DNA of 64,000 nt from JAAFIP01 sp963775085 (GTDB taxonomy: Bacteria > Pseudomonadota > Gammaproteobacteria > Burkholderiales > Burkholderiaceae_C). Position 1 is the first letter of the stretch. Each line of letters opens with the position of its first letter. The position numbers and the translations under genes were made by a program. The notes under the pieces are model-generated. The model saw only the letters and a list, made by a program, of their open reading frames with translations, ran no database searches and was not told the origin of the DNA. The DNA is taken from positions 124,001 through 188,000 of the forward strand of contig CAVZHO010000009.1 in assembly GCA_963775085.1 (NCBI GenBank). The letters run 5' to 3'. Positions 48,768 through 57,916 of the stretch are shown piece by piece.

Positions 48768-49321
48768 GCTGAACGACCAGATAATAATATTGAAATCCGG
48801 CTACAGCCCAACAAAATATGGCGTAAACAGCTATCGTATTTATAGTGATCGCAGCTTATTGTGAAAACTATGCAATGCCGCTATCTGGGCATGTTTTTCT
48901 TGATAAGACCGGTCGCCGAACTGTGGATGGGTGTGAAGAGCAAATGGTATTTGACCCCATTTTTTCATGGGTTGTTTGCTTTTGGGATTGATTTTTTGAG
49001 CCTTTACCCATTAAATCAGCCTGTAGTCCCTGTCGATAGGACGTAAGCAGCTACTAAATTAATAGTGGATAGGACGATGGCCCTGCCGTGGCATGCGGGG
49101 CTATATGCTGCTAACGATGCTCACTCCGCTCTCTCGTTATTTCTGAAATGGGAAATGGGAAATGGGAGACTTGACCCTATAGTCCTATTACCCTATAGTC
49201 CTGACCCTGTAGTCCTGACCCTGTAGTCCTCATTTATCCTCCATTTATCTTATTGCTTGACAAGACTGGTCGCCGAACTGTAGGGCTTGCGCAGACAGCT
49301 ATGGATTTGATAACACCACAG
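48768..49321 (+). repeat. Repeat-filled gap with composite A/B copy 7
   Basis: No gene. It has a half A element (48817-48845), a short CTTGATAAGACCGGTCGCCG sequence repeated at 49252 with changes, composite spacer (48963 on), repeat A (49018-49066), repeat B (49067-49176) and CCTGTAGTCC units to about 49230. Confidence 0.7.
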
Positions 49322-49765
49322 TCAATATCGCTTGCCTTTATTTTCAACAAACTGACGTATATCCTCAATCGACAACACCCATTCGGAAACCTCGCTTTGC
49401 TCTTCTGCGGTGCCTTGAATTCTGGGCGGAATATGTGGCACCACGGCACTAGCCAATCCAATTAGCAATGCCGCACTATCACGTGAGAACTGTTCTTGCA
49501 AGTACACATTTCCCCCTTCCCTGTACATCGCCCAGTAGGTGACGCCAGAGCTATCCTCTGAAGGTTGAACATCGGTTATGAGTACACAGCAATCGACGCG
49601 CCCATCCGCTAAAGATTGCAAGGCATCCATCCACTGAGATTCGTAGGCTGCCGGAGTCCATAAAGTTGTGATCAGAGGAACAATTTCTTTATGGTCTCCA
49701 ATGATTGATTCACACTTCCCTTGCAAGGGATTACCTACATCAATTGATCGAATGCTGAATGTCAT
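49322..49765 (-). CDS. Probable immunity protein of the Ntox21-like tip
   Basis: 147 residues, cytoplasmic (WTPAAYESQWMDALQSLADG, TYWAMYREGGNVYLQEQF, IGLASAVVPHIPPRIQGTAE). It resembles small immunity proteins found after contact-dependent-inhibition and Rhs toxins, from memory. Its ATG overlaps the toxin's TGA (ATGA). It is intact although the upstream toxin frame is broken twice. Confidence 0.7.
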   Translation of the reverse strand: MTFSIRSIDVGNPLQGKCESIIGDHKEIVPLITTLWTPAAYESQWMDALQSLADGRVDCCVLITDVQPSEDSSGVTYWAMYREGGNVYLQEQFSRDSAALLIGLASAVVPHIPPRIQGTAEEQSEVSEWVLSIEDIRQFVENKGKRY

Positions 49766-51132
49766 TTCCCAATCCGATCTAGATTTTCGTCATAGGTACC
49801 GGTGCGCCGCCCTCGCCTATCAAAGCCCTTCCCACTCACCGCCATTGTGTTGATCGACATCTGGTGTAATGAAGTCCTTACCATTTGTAAAAACGGGCTG
49901 CCCGTGCGAATTAAAGGGCGGATCTTTGACTTTCCGGTCGTAGCCCAACTCTTTAGCTTTGTCGGCTGCACTAGTCGAATCGGGAGATGGTTCTGCTGGT
50001 TTGTCCGCTGCGTTGTCTGCTCCGCCCTGCGCCGCATCCCTCCCATTCCCACTGTCCGGGTTAGCCGCTTCGTTCATTGTAAACAATCGCCAACTTGTCC
50101 ACAAGCCTCGTCCCAATTGAGCCGCCCTTATTCCGACCCCAACCACAGCCGCAGCGCATGGGGCAACCAGAGCACACCCCGCCGGAGCAAGCTGATTTGA
50201 GTAGTCCCGCCAGGTCAGAGGACGGTTAATTTCTTCATAACTTTTCACCGCCGACGCTGACACATGGGCCGCCGCTACCGAAATAAATGCATTGCCCGCG
50301 CCATCTCCACAACTTCCCCTACTCACGCGCGCCGCAATACAACCCGCAATCATCCTTCCTGGGAGGCTCTCGCCCCCGAATCGCGAATCACATCCGAAGC
50401 GGCTCCCCTGCCGCAGTCCCCTCCGTTGGCCGAAGCTACAGCACAACCCTTTGCAGCATTTATCGCTGCGTTGATAAAGACGTTCTCGGAGCCGGGAACG
50501 AAGCTGACAACCATGCCAAGGGGGCCGCCATTTTTGTAGCCGTTGTAGGCATTCACTGCCATCGTGCAGTAGCCTGCGCAGAAGGCTACATCTGCAACTG
50601 CGGCAACTGCTTGAACAACAACATGTTTGATGAAATCTCTAAAGAACTTCTTCAAACTGAAGTACCCACTCGGATCCGTCAAATTCAGCGGGTTGTTCAT
50701 CACATAGGCATAGCGGTTATGGCTTTGCAGCATGCCCGGGGCCTGGATGATGGGGTCGGCGCTCATGAAGCGGCCGATCAAGGGGTCATAGATGCGCCCG
50801 TTCATATGCACCACGCCCATCTCGTCCAGGTGTTCGTGCATCGTGAAGCCCCGGTCGGTGCTCAGGCCCACCAGGCTGTCGGTGACGTCGGACAGGCCGT
50901 TGAGGTTGCGCCGCTTGCCCCAGGGGTCGTAGGCCAGGCGTTCGATCTCTGCTCCGGCTTCGTTGCTGATGGCGGCGATGGAGCCAAGCTGGTCGTGGTG
51001 AAAGTAGCGCAGGCTGACGGCCAGGTTGGCGCCGATGGCGGCGTTGCCTGCGGCCAGGTTGCCGGTGCGGGTGACCTGCAGGGCAAAGACCATGCCGCCG
51101 GCGCTAAGGTAGTGTTTGTGTTCGGTGATGCC
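49762..51132 (-). pseudogene. Orphan Rhs cassette with frameshifted Ntox21-like tip
   Basis: Rhs core fragment (51093 on: VFALQVTRTGNLAAGNAAIG through NPLNLTDPSG) followed by a tip that changes frame twice. The first frame ends at 50350. Reading continues in the next frame after a G run near 50380 (ESLPGRMIAGCIAARVSRGS), and returns to the first frame near 49830. The spliced C terminus reads GQPVFTNGKDFITPDVDQHN, GGEWEGFDRRGRRTGTYDEN and LDRIGK, resembling the polymorphic toxin domain called Ntox21 (family name from memory). The tip ends exactly at the coupled immunity start. Two compensating indels mean decay, sequencing error or recoding. Confidence 0.75.
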
Positions 51133-51218
51133 GGCTGAGTTGCAGTGTACGCGGGCAGTGCTGTTGGCGCTGCTTTGCGGTAAACTGAGACCCTAATGGT
51201 TACCTACAGGAATACCCC

Positions 51219-51446
51219 ATGACCAGCATCACGATTGAACTGCCTGACGATGTGGCCCTGGCTGCGCAGCAAGCTGGTTTGCTCAGCAGTAGCACGGTGA
51301 GTTCTGTGCTGCGCGAACTCGTGCGGGTACGTGCTGCGGCAAAATTCAGACAAGTCATTACGACGTTCACCGCGCAGCCCACCAACGACGCTGAGCTAAA
51401 CCCGCAAGACCTACAAATTGCTATTCATGCTGCGAGCCGTCATTGA
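51219..51446 (+). CDS. Antitoxin of PIN-domain TA module (copy 3)
   Basis: 75-residue near-identical copy of the antitoxin at 25280 (AELNPQDLQ instead of AELHPQDLQ), with the same 20-base overlap into the toxin gene and the same upstream DNA. The whole block from the Rhs core to the toxin end is duplicated between 24725-25910 and 50668-51849. Confidence 0.82.
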   Translation: MTSITIELPDDVALAAQQAGLLSSSTVSSVLRELVRVRAAAKFRQVITTFTAQPTNDAELNPQDLQIAIHAASRH

Positions 51447-51849
51447 TACCAACACTTGGGTATCAGGGCTGATTTGGGGTGGCGCTCCCCGAGCCTTAAT
51501 TCAGCAGGTGTTAGATGGCGAGTTGCGCGGCATCACTTCAACCATCTTGGCACGTGAATTTGAACGCGTCTTGCAATACCCTCGAATAGATAAGGCGCTG
51601 GTCAAGCGCGGCTTGGTTGCCACTGACTTGAGCACGCAGTTTTCTTTGCTCAACGACTTGGTTAAAACAACACCCATCGCACAGCGCATGAGCCGCGACC
51701 CTGACGACGATGCGGTATTGGCCTGCGCACTGGCCGCAAAAGCAGACTTGATTGTCTCGGGCGATCAAGACTTGCTGGTTCTGCAAACATTTGAGGGCAT
51801 TCCTATCATCACGGCTGCGCAGGCGCTGGAGCGGTTGACAGCGCGATAG
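51427..51849 (+). CDS. PIN-domain toxin (copy 3)
   Basis: 140 residues, apparently the same protein as that at 25488, with VIDTNTWVSG, RDPDDDAVL and SGDQDLLVL acidic motifs. ATG 51427. Followed by the PIN downstream repeat. Very high DNA identity with copy 1 implies a recent duplication or gene conversion. Confidence 0.88.
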   Translation: MLRAVIDTNTWVSGLIWGGAPRALIQQVLDGELRGITSTILAREFERVLQYPRIDKALVKRGLVATDLSTQFSLLNDLVKTTPIAQRMSRDPDDDAVLACALAAKADLIVSGDQDLLVLQTFEGIPIITAAQALERLTAR

Positions 51850-52010
51850 ACGGAGCATCGATAGCCATCAAAGATGGCACTTTAGCTATATAAATAAAGC
51901 GTAAACAGCTATTGAATGTATAGCAATAGTGGATATGCAAGGGGTGTCCGTAGGTTGGCCATCCAGGGTTAGGGTTAACTGGGATAAATGTGATCTGACC
52001 CCATTTATCC
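51850..52010 (+). repeat. PIN-module downstream repeat, copy 3
   Basis: Uninterrupted counterpart of 28401-28556: GACGGAGCATCGATAGCCAT, a half repeat A (AAAGCGTAAACAGCTATTGA) and GTGATCTGACCCCATTTATC. It represents the empty site for the IS30-family insertion. Confidence 0.8.
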
Positions 52011-52030
52011 CGTAGTCCCAGACTACCCGT

Positions 52031-52444
52031 TTAGTTGCTATTTACTGAGTCGATTTTATTGAAGCACGTCTGCAAATCACCAATAATAATTACCGAAAAC
52101 ATCGCAGCTAGAAATGAGCAAATTATGTTTGTCGTGACGATAATACCTGGCGATTGAAAAATCAAAGCGGTGCCGATATCGCTACCTACCCGAAAAAACG
52201 CGTTGACTAGCACGGGCGTAGCCAATATTGAGGCAAAAACTGCGGCAAGTCTGTACCGAAACCCAATCAGTTTTGAAAGCACAATAAGAAAACAGATTCC
52301 AATCCACACAACTGCCACTAGCTCATTCCACATTTCCACGTTAAAAGTTTCCTTTGACCAAAAAAAAGCTTGCAAAAAAAGCAGAATTGAAGCGGTAAAT
52401 CCCATGCTGCCAGTTGTTTTATAGCGGTGAATAAACGATAGCAT
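52031..52444 (-). CDS. Membrane immunity protein of an orphan Rhs tip
   Basis: 137 residues with about four hydrophobic segments (SMGFTASILLFLQAFFW, LVAVVWIGICFLIVLSKLIG, LAAVFASILATPVLVNAF, IICSFLAAMFSVIIIGDL). It starts six bases after the Rhs cassette stop, the immunity position. A membrane-spanning antidote points to a toxin that acts on or inserts in the membrane. No known family recognised. Confidence 0.65.
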   Translation of the reverse strand: MLSFIHRYKTTGSMGFTASILLFLQAFFWSKETFNVEMWNELVAVVWIGICFLIVLSKLIGFRYRLAAVFASILATPVLVNAFFRVGSDIGTALIFQSPGIIVTTNIICSFLAAMFSVIIIGDLQTCFNKIDSVNSN

Positions 52445-52450
52445 TGGCGC

Positions 52451-53909
52451 TCACCTAGAAGGTGTCATTTGGTTGTTTGTAGAAAACGAACGAATAAAGT
52501 CTTGAAACCACCACCGCTGTACACGTGAACTCAAATCTACAGTGAAGGGACGCGCTGTTTGAGAAATTGTTACCGTTGAATATTCGCCCGTTCTCCGATT
52601 CAATTGCTTTCCAGTTATCTCATCGACACCCAGCAAGTTATTCTTGTCTAAATATTTACCGGGACCTACGAATTGATAGGATTGCCCATCAGATGAGCAA
52701 TTGCAATCATACGCCCCCCACTTAACCGTAGGATTTGGCCCAGGATATTCTGTCTTTGCGTAACCATTGCCACCGACATCACCGGCCATACAAATCAGTT
52801 GTGACGCGCATTGGTTAACCGATTTTTGAGACTCAAAATGTTCGCGAGTTGACTCTAAATAGTTAAAGAGATACCCATACGCCGCCGTCACCGCCCCATT
52901 CTCAAACTTGCCACCCGCAATTGCCGATCCTACACCACCCGCAACTACTGTGGCGGCAAATTGGTATGCGTCAAAGTTGCCCGGTGTTCCGCCAATCGCG
53001 TTGGTTGCAAACTTGCCAAACACCGCGCTGACAGCACCTGTTCCGCACTGCCCACCTCCCATCGCAGCACTCACGCAGCCCGCTGCCGCATGCGCTGCAT
53101 AGCGCTCTACCGATTGCGCAGCCTCCTGCGCGCTAGCCCCTTCCCCAACTCCGCCTGCCAGTTGAAAAGCTTGCGCTGACAGAAATGCGATACCCCCTGA
53201 TCTCATTGCCTGGCTTGGCGAAGCCCCACTGACATACGCATTGAGCGTAGTTGCCGCTGCGCATCCCGCTGGCCCCCCGAAGTAACAAGCAGCGATGGTC
53301 ACTATGGTGCGTCCGATCCTGGAGTTCCCTAGTATTCCAAATGAGACATACCCGAGGAACTTTCTGAAGCTCATGTACCCACTCGGATCCGTCAAATTCA
53401 GCGGGTTGTTCATCACATAGGCATAGCGGTTATGGCTTTGCAGCATGCCCGGGGCCTGGATGATGGGGTCGGCGCTCATGAAGCGGCCGATCAAGGGGTC
53501 ATAGATGCGCCCGTTCATGTGCACCAGGCCCATCTCGTCCAGGTGCTCGTGCATCGTGAAGCCGCGGTCGGTGGCCAGGCCTACCAGGCTGTCGGTCACG
53601 TCGGACAGGCCGTTGAGGTTGCGCCGCTTGCCCCAGGGGTCGTAGGCCAGGCGTTCGATGACGGCTCCGGCCTCGTTGCTGATGGCGGCGATGGAGCCGA
53701 GCTGGTCGTGGTGGAAGTAGCGCAGGCTGGCGGCCAGGTTAGCGCCGATGGCGGCGTTGCCTGCTGCCAGGTTGCCGGTGCGGGTGACCTGCAGGGCAAA
53801 GACCATGCCGCCGGCGCTAAGGTAGTGTTTGTGTTCGGTGATGCCGTTGGTTTTGACTTCCTTCTCGTATGCAATGACGCGAGGGGCCCTGGCTGTCTTC
53901 GCCGTTGAG
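52451..53909 (-). CDS. Orphan Rhs cassette with unrecognised tip
   Basis: 5'-truncated Rhs gene; ATG 53806 gives 451 residues, while homology to the full gene reaches about 53909. Core: LRYFHHDQLGSIAAISNEAG to NRYAYVMNNPLNLTDPSGYM. The linker includes GILGNSRIGRTIVTIAACYF and the pre-toxin motif GGKFENGAVTAAYGYLFNYL. The toxin region is Cys-containing (NQCASQLICMAGDVGGNGYA, WGAYDCNCSSDGQSYQF) and ends RWWFQDFIRSFSTNNQMTPS; I do not recognise it. A short foreign insert (TGCAATGACGCGAGGG) interrupts the core edge near 53870. The immunity gene follows. Confidence 0.75.
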
Positions 53910-53957
53910 GGGCTTTAATAGCTTGCCTTTTCTATCGCAAATTGCTATAATAAAAAC

Positions 53958-54260
53958 ATGCACATCATTTCTAAAAAAGCACTAGAAACTTTTTGGCAAA
54001 CGCACCCTACAGCAAAAGCACCACTGCTGGCATGGCACCGGATTGTGAGTGCTTCAAACTTTGCAAATTTTGTGCAAATAAAAGCTGCATTCAATTCAGC
54101 CGACTATGTGCCACCCTACGTCATTTTTGATGTAGGGGGCAATAATTTCAGGGTCATTACCGTGCTTCACTTTAATCGGCAAAAGCTGTATGTACGCGAT
54201 GTGTTAACCCATGCAGCGTATGACCGCTGGAGCAAAACCTACAGGAGTAACAAGCCATGA
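53958..54260 (+). CDS. higB: HigB-family mRNA interferase toxin
   Basis: 100-residue HigB-2 type toxin: MHIISKKALETFWQTHPTAK, SASNFANFVQIKAAFNSADY, VIFDVGGNNFRVITVLHFNR and LYVRDVLTHAAYDRWS match the family over its whole length. It cleaves translated mRNA. The antitoxin gene overlaps the stop (ATGA). It starts about 50 bases from the broken edge of an Rhs cassette. Confidence 0.95.
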   Translation: MHIISKKALETFWQTHPTAKAPLLAWHRIVSASNFANFVQIKAAFNSADYVPPYVIFDVGGNNFRVITVLHFNRQKLYVRDVLTHAAYDRWSKTYRSNKP

Positions 54261-54682
54261 GCTCACTTGCCATTAACCCCGCCGCCATTGCCCCTGCGTG
54301 GCTGGCGTTTCAGCGCACCCTGCCGGTCCGGCTGGCTACCATCCATAACAAGGCCACGTACAGCCGCGCCGTGTCATTCATGAACAGCCTGCTTGACGTG
54401 GTGGGCGACAACGAGTCGCACGAACTGGCGGGGCTGCTGGATCTGGTGGGCCAGCTAGTGCAGGACTACGAAGACGCGCAACCTGCTTTGCCCGATGCCC
54501 CGCCCCATGAGGTGCTGCGTTTTTTAATGGCGCAGCACGGCTCCAAACAGGGCGATCTGGCTTCTGAGATTGGCGGGCAATCCGTGGTCAGCGATATTTT
54601 GCACGCCAAGCGCGCTATCAACGCCCGCCAGGCCAAGGCACTGGCCGTGCGTTACGGGGTTTCGGCTGCGGTGTTTCTTTGA
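54257..54682 (+). CDS. higA: HigA-family antitoxin
   Basis: 141 residues: an N-terminal helical dimer region (FQRTLPVRLATIHNKATYSR) and a C-terminal Cro/C1 HTH (residues about 92-141; LMAQHGSKQGDLASEIGGQS, VVSDILHAKRAINARQAKAL). Couples with higB by ATGA overlap. Typical length and organisation of higBA. Confidence 0.95.
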   Translation: MSSLAINPAAIAPAWLAFQRTLPVRLATIHNKATYSRAVSFMNSLLDVVGDNESHELAGLLDLVGQLVQDYEDAQPALPDAPPHEVLRFLMAQHGSKQGDLASEIGGQSVVSDILHAKRAINARQAKALAVRYGVSAAVFL

Positions 54683-54716
54683 ATGACCCGGCGGGGTGAG
54701 GTTACCGGCTAGATAT

Positions 54717-54766
54717 GCACTTAGTCCCTATGAATAGGGCGTAAGAAGCTATTGAATATATAGCAT
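54717..54766 (-). repeat. Dispersed repeat A, copy after higA
   Basis: CACTTAGTCCCTATGAATAG then GGCGTAAGAAGCTATTGAAT, 35 bases after the higA stop. Confidence 0.75.
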
Positions 54767-54847
54767 ACCATTAGAAACCAGCAAAAAAAGTTTGCCGTGG
54801 TGCTTTGATGGCAAGTTGTAGTGCTGTCCGACCCCATTTTCTTTTTT

Positions 54848-55205
54848 AAACCCGATGCGCAGCCGCGCTTTGACACCATCGCCCGGGTCTGCCAGGCGCT
54901 GGGCGTGCGGCTGGTGGCGCGGGTGGCACCTGTTTGACTGGGCAAACGCGTGCATGGGGCGCTGCAGCCTGCCCAGGCTTTGTCCACTGGGTGGCTTGCT
55001 TTGGGGATTGATTTTTTGATCTTTTATCCATTAAATAAGCCTGTAGTCCCTGTCGATAGGACGTAAGCAGCTACTAAATTAATAGTGATTAGAACGATGG
55101 CCCAGTCATGGCATGCAGGGCTATGCGTTGCTAACAATGCTTACATCGCTCTATCGTTATTTCTGAAATGGGAAATGGGAGACCTGACCCTGTAGTCCTT
55201 GACCC
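54848..55205 (+). repeat. Composite TA-tail/A/B repeat, copy 8
   Basis: Begins with a fragment of the antitoxin at 21522 (54848-54937, reading PDAQPRFDTIARVCQALGVR), then its downstream spacer, repeat A (55038-55086), repeat B (55087-55189) and CCTGTAGTCC. Confidence 0.78.
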
Positions 55206-55372
55206 TAAGCAGCTACTAAATTAATAGTGATTAGAACGATAGCCCAGTCATGGCATGCGGGGCTATATGCTGCTAACGATGCTCACTCCGCTCTCTCGTT
55301 ATCTTTGAAATGGGAAATGGGAAATGGGAGACCTGACCCTGTAATCACTGTAATCACTGTACTAATTGTCCC
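55206..55372 (+). repeat. Partial A plus B repeat, copy 9
   Basis: Right half of repeat A (AAGCAGCTACTAAATTAATA) and a full repeat B to GAAATGGGAAATGGGAGACC, then short CTGTAATCA units. From 55373 to the gene start at 55630 I see only AT-rich intergenic sequence, which should hold the DUF6502 promoter. Confidence 0.75.
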
Positions 55373-55629
55373 CTGATTGTTCTACTGAGCTACTAGTGGC
55401 TCATCGTCTCTAACCTCAATATGTCCCCGGTTTTTATTGTAAAAAATTGAATGCTACTGTTGTGGTAGCGGCTTATGTCGACCTGAAAGGGACTTCAGGC
55501 GATGCAAGCATCCAAACATGGTTCACAACCGACAGTTTCTGGGTGCTTTCAATGGGTTTTATTACAAATTAACGTTGAAATGTGCAATTAGCACATTTAC
55601 ACTGCAAGCACTTCGAAACGAATACTACC

Positions 55630-56562
55630 ATGTCGACCCCACCCATCACCGCACCTGTCACCGCTGGCACTGGCACTGGCACCGCGCTCAGCGCGGAGCA
55701 GCAGGCTTTGCTCGATGCCGTCGATGCGGTGTTGCAGCCCTTGGCCGACCTGTGCCTGGCCAAGGGCGTGACGATCCAGGCGATCGAACAGCGGCTGCGC
55801 AAGGCGATGGTGCACTCGGCGATCCAGGCGCATGGCAGCTTGCCCAGCACGCGGCTGACCAGCCGTATCAGCGCCAGCACGGGCCTCACGCGGCGCGAGG
55901 TCACTCGCCTGCAGGAGCAGGAGGGCAGCACCCTCACCCCCGCCCGCCAGCCCAAGGCCTCGTCGGCCACCGCAGTGTTTACCCGCTGGATCAGTGACCC
56001 CAGCCTGCGCGGTGCCGATGGCCAGCCCAAGGCGCTGGCGCGCACGGGTGCGGTGGCCAGTTTTGAGAGTTTGGCCCAATCGGTCACGCAAGACGTGCAC
56101 CCCCGCAGCCTGCTGGACGAGCTGTGCCGCCTGGGGCTGGCGCAGTGGGATGGCGCAACAGACCAAGTGCAATTGAAACAAAACGCCTTTGTGCCGCGTG
56201 GTGACTGGGCGCGCATGACCGCCTTTTTGGGTGACAACGTGGGCGACCACCTGCGCGCGGCCACCGCCAACGTGCTGGGCAGCGGCAAGGAGCATCTGGA
56301 GCAGGCGATTTTTGCCGACGAGCTGTCCACCCAGTCGCTGGTTGCCTTTCGCAGCCTCATGGCCCAGCAATGGCGCGGTCTGCTGCAAAGCCTCACCCCC
56401 GAGCTGGAGGCGCTGATTGCCGCCGATAAAGCCGCCGGGCGCGCCCAATCGCAGCGCGTGCGCGTGGGCCTGTACACCTGGTCACAGGCCATGGCAGATG
56501 CCACGCACAATGCCAGCCAAGTTAAAGGCGCAGAAGGTGCGTCCCCGAAGGAGAAATCATGA
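55630..56562 (+). CDS. DUF6502 family protein
   Basis: 310-residue cytoplasmic protein, predicted helical. Segments AVDAVLQPLADLCLAKGVTI, QAIEQRLRKAMVHSAIQAHG and STGLTRREVTRLQEQEGSTL suggest an N-terminal winged-helix or HTH region. It matches the DUF6502 family, of unknown function, which is often encoded before DUF5666 lipoproteins as here. ATG 55630 starts MSTPPIT; an upstream ATG at 55582 is rejected. Its stop overlaps the next gene's ATG by four bases, so the pair is coupled. A regulatory role is a guess. Confidence 0.75.
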   Translation: MSTPPITAPVTAGTGTGTALSAEQQALLDAVDAVLQPLADLCLAKGVTIQAIEQRLRKAMVHSAIQAHGSLPSTRLTSRISASTGLTRREVTRLQEQEGSTLTPARQPKASSATAVFTRWISDPSLRGADGQPKALARTGAVASFESLAQSVTQDVHPRSLLDELCRLGLAQWDGATDQVQLKQNAFVPRGDWARMTAFLGDNVGDHLRAATANVLGSGKEHLEQAIFADELSTQSLVAFRSLMAQQWRGLLQSLTPELEALIAADKAAGRAQSQRVRVGLYTWSQAMADATHNASQVKGAEGASPKEKS

Positions 56563-57848
56563 TGAAAACGACGATGTTGACTGCCCTACGGCAGTCAAAT
56601 CTGCGATCCCGCATGTGGATGAACCACCTCAGTTTGAGCCTGCTGGCAGGCTTTGCCGCGCTGTGGGGCGCAGCAGGCCTGAGCCTGCTGGTCGCGGCCG
56701 CCCTGGTGGCCTGCGGTGGTGGTGGCGGTGGCGGTGTCGCCTCCATCGGCTCGGGCGGCACGGGGTCGTTCAGCGCCTTCAATGTGGGCACCATCACTGG
56801 CTTTGGCTCGGTATTTGTCAACGGCGTGCGTTTTGACGACAGCAGCCCCAGCCTGAGTGTGAGTGACGAGGATGGCAAGCGCGACCGCAGTGACCTGCGT
56901 CTGGGCATGGTGGTGCGCGTGCAAGGCAGCGTGGATGCCAATGGCAGCGCGACGGCCAGCAGCTTTGCGTTTGACAGTGAGCTACTTGGCCCGGTGCGCA
57001 GCATCAACACCGCAGCCAAAACGCTCAACATCCTGGGGCAAAACGTGACGGTGGGCCTGAACACCGTGTTTGATGGCTCCCTGCCCTCAGGTTTTGACAG
57101 CCTGGCAGTGGGCCAGGTACTGGAAGTGCACGGCTACCTCAACCCCAGCACCAACACACTGCAAGCCACGTTGATAGAACTGAAAAGCAGACCCGACCGC
57201 TACAAGCTCAGTGGCACAGTGAACCGTCTGCAAAACGCGCCGACCAACACCTTCCAGATTGGCAGCGAGACCATCAGCTTCAATGGTTTGAGCACCGCCG
57301 ATATTGCCCCGGGCCTGGCCAATGGGGTGCTGGTCCGGGTGCGCCTGGCCATCGCGCCCAATGCCAATGGCAGCCTGCAAGCGGCCCGCCTGCGCGGCAA
57401 TCAGGACACGCCCAATGACAGAGATCGCACTGAAGTTGAGGGCTTGATCAGTGCCTTCGCATCGCCTCCCTCAACCCTGCAGTTCAGCATCGGTGCGGTG
57501 CGGGTGGATGCCAGCACAGCCAGCTTCCCCAACGGTACGGCGGGCCTGGCGATAGGCACCCGGGTCGAAGTCAAGGGCGCATTGAAGGCGGGCACGCTGG
57601 TGGCCAGCGAGGTGCAGATCGAGTTGGCCGAGAGCGGCAAAGAGATTCAGCTCAAAGGAGCCATCGGCAGCCTTAACCCGGTCGCCAAAACCTTTGAGCT
57701 GCGCGGCGTGACGGTCAGTTATACCAATGCCACGCGCTTCGACAACGGCGCTGAAAGCAAACTGGCCGATGGCGCTGTGGTGGAGATGCGGGGCCAAACG
57801 GCTCCCAACAGCTCCACCGTCAACGCGAACCGCATCAAGTTTGATTAA
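56559..57848 (+). CDS. DUF5666 lipoprotein (first)
   Basis: 429 residues. A long N terminus ends in a lipobox (ALVACGGGGGGG, Cys about 52). Repeated small beta-barrel modules of the DUF5666 type follow (FNVGTITGFGSVFVNGVRFD, DLRLGMVVRVQGSV, VGQVLEVHGYL, RTEVEGLISAF, GTRVEVKGAL). The modules are OB-like and about 70 residues each. Probably anchored to the outer membrane; ligand unknown. Paralogue of the next gene. Confidence 0.8.
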   Translation: MMKTTMLTALRQSNLRSRMWMNHLSLSLLAGFAALWGAAGLSLLVAAALVACGGGGGGGVASIGSGGTGSFSAFNVGTITGFGSVFVNGVRFDDSSPSLSVSDEDGKRDRSDLRLGMVVRVQGSVDANGSATASSFAFDSELLGPVRSINTAAKTLNILGQNVTVGLNTVFDGSLPSGFDSLAVGQVLEVHGYLNPSTNTLQATLIELKSRPDRYKLSGTVNRLQNAPTNTFQIGSETISFNGLSTADIAPGLANGVLVRVRLAIAPNANGSLQAARLRGNQDTPNDRDRTEVEGLISAFASPPSTLQFSIGAVRVDASTASFPNGTAGLAIGTRVEVKGALKAGTLVASEVQIELAESGKEIQLKGAIGSLNPVAKTFELRGVTVSYTNATRFDNGAESKLADGAVVEMRGQTAPNSSTVNANRIKFD

Positions 57849-57916
57849 CTGTTTTAACCCTGAATTTAAAGTTCCCCCCCGCTCTATTTCGAGCATATAT
57901 GTAAAGGAAGATAGCC

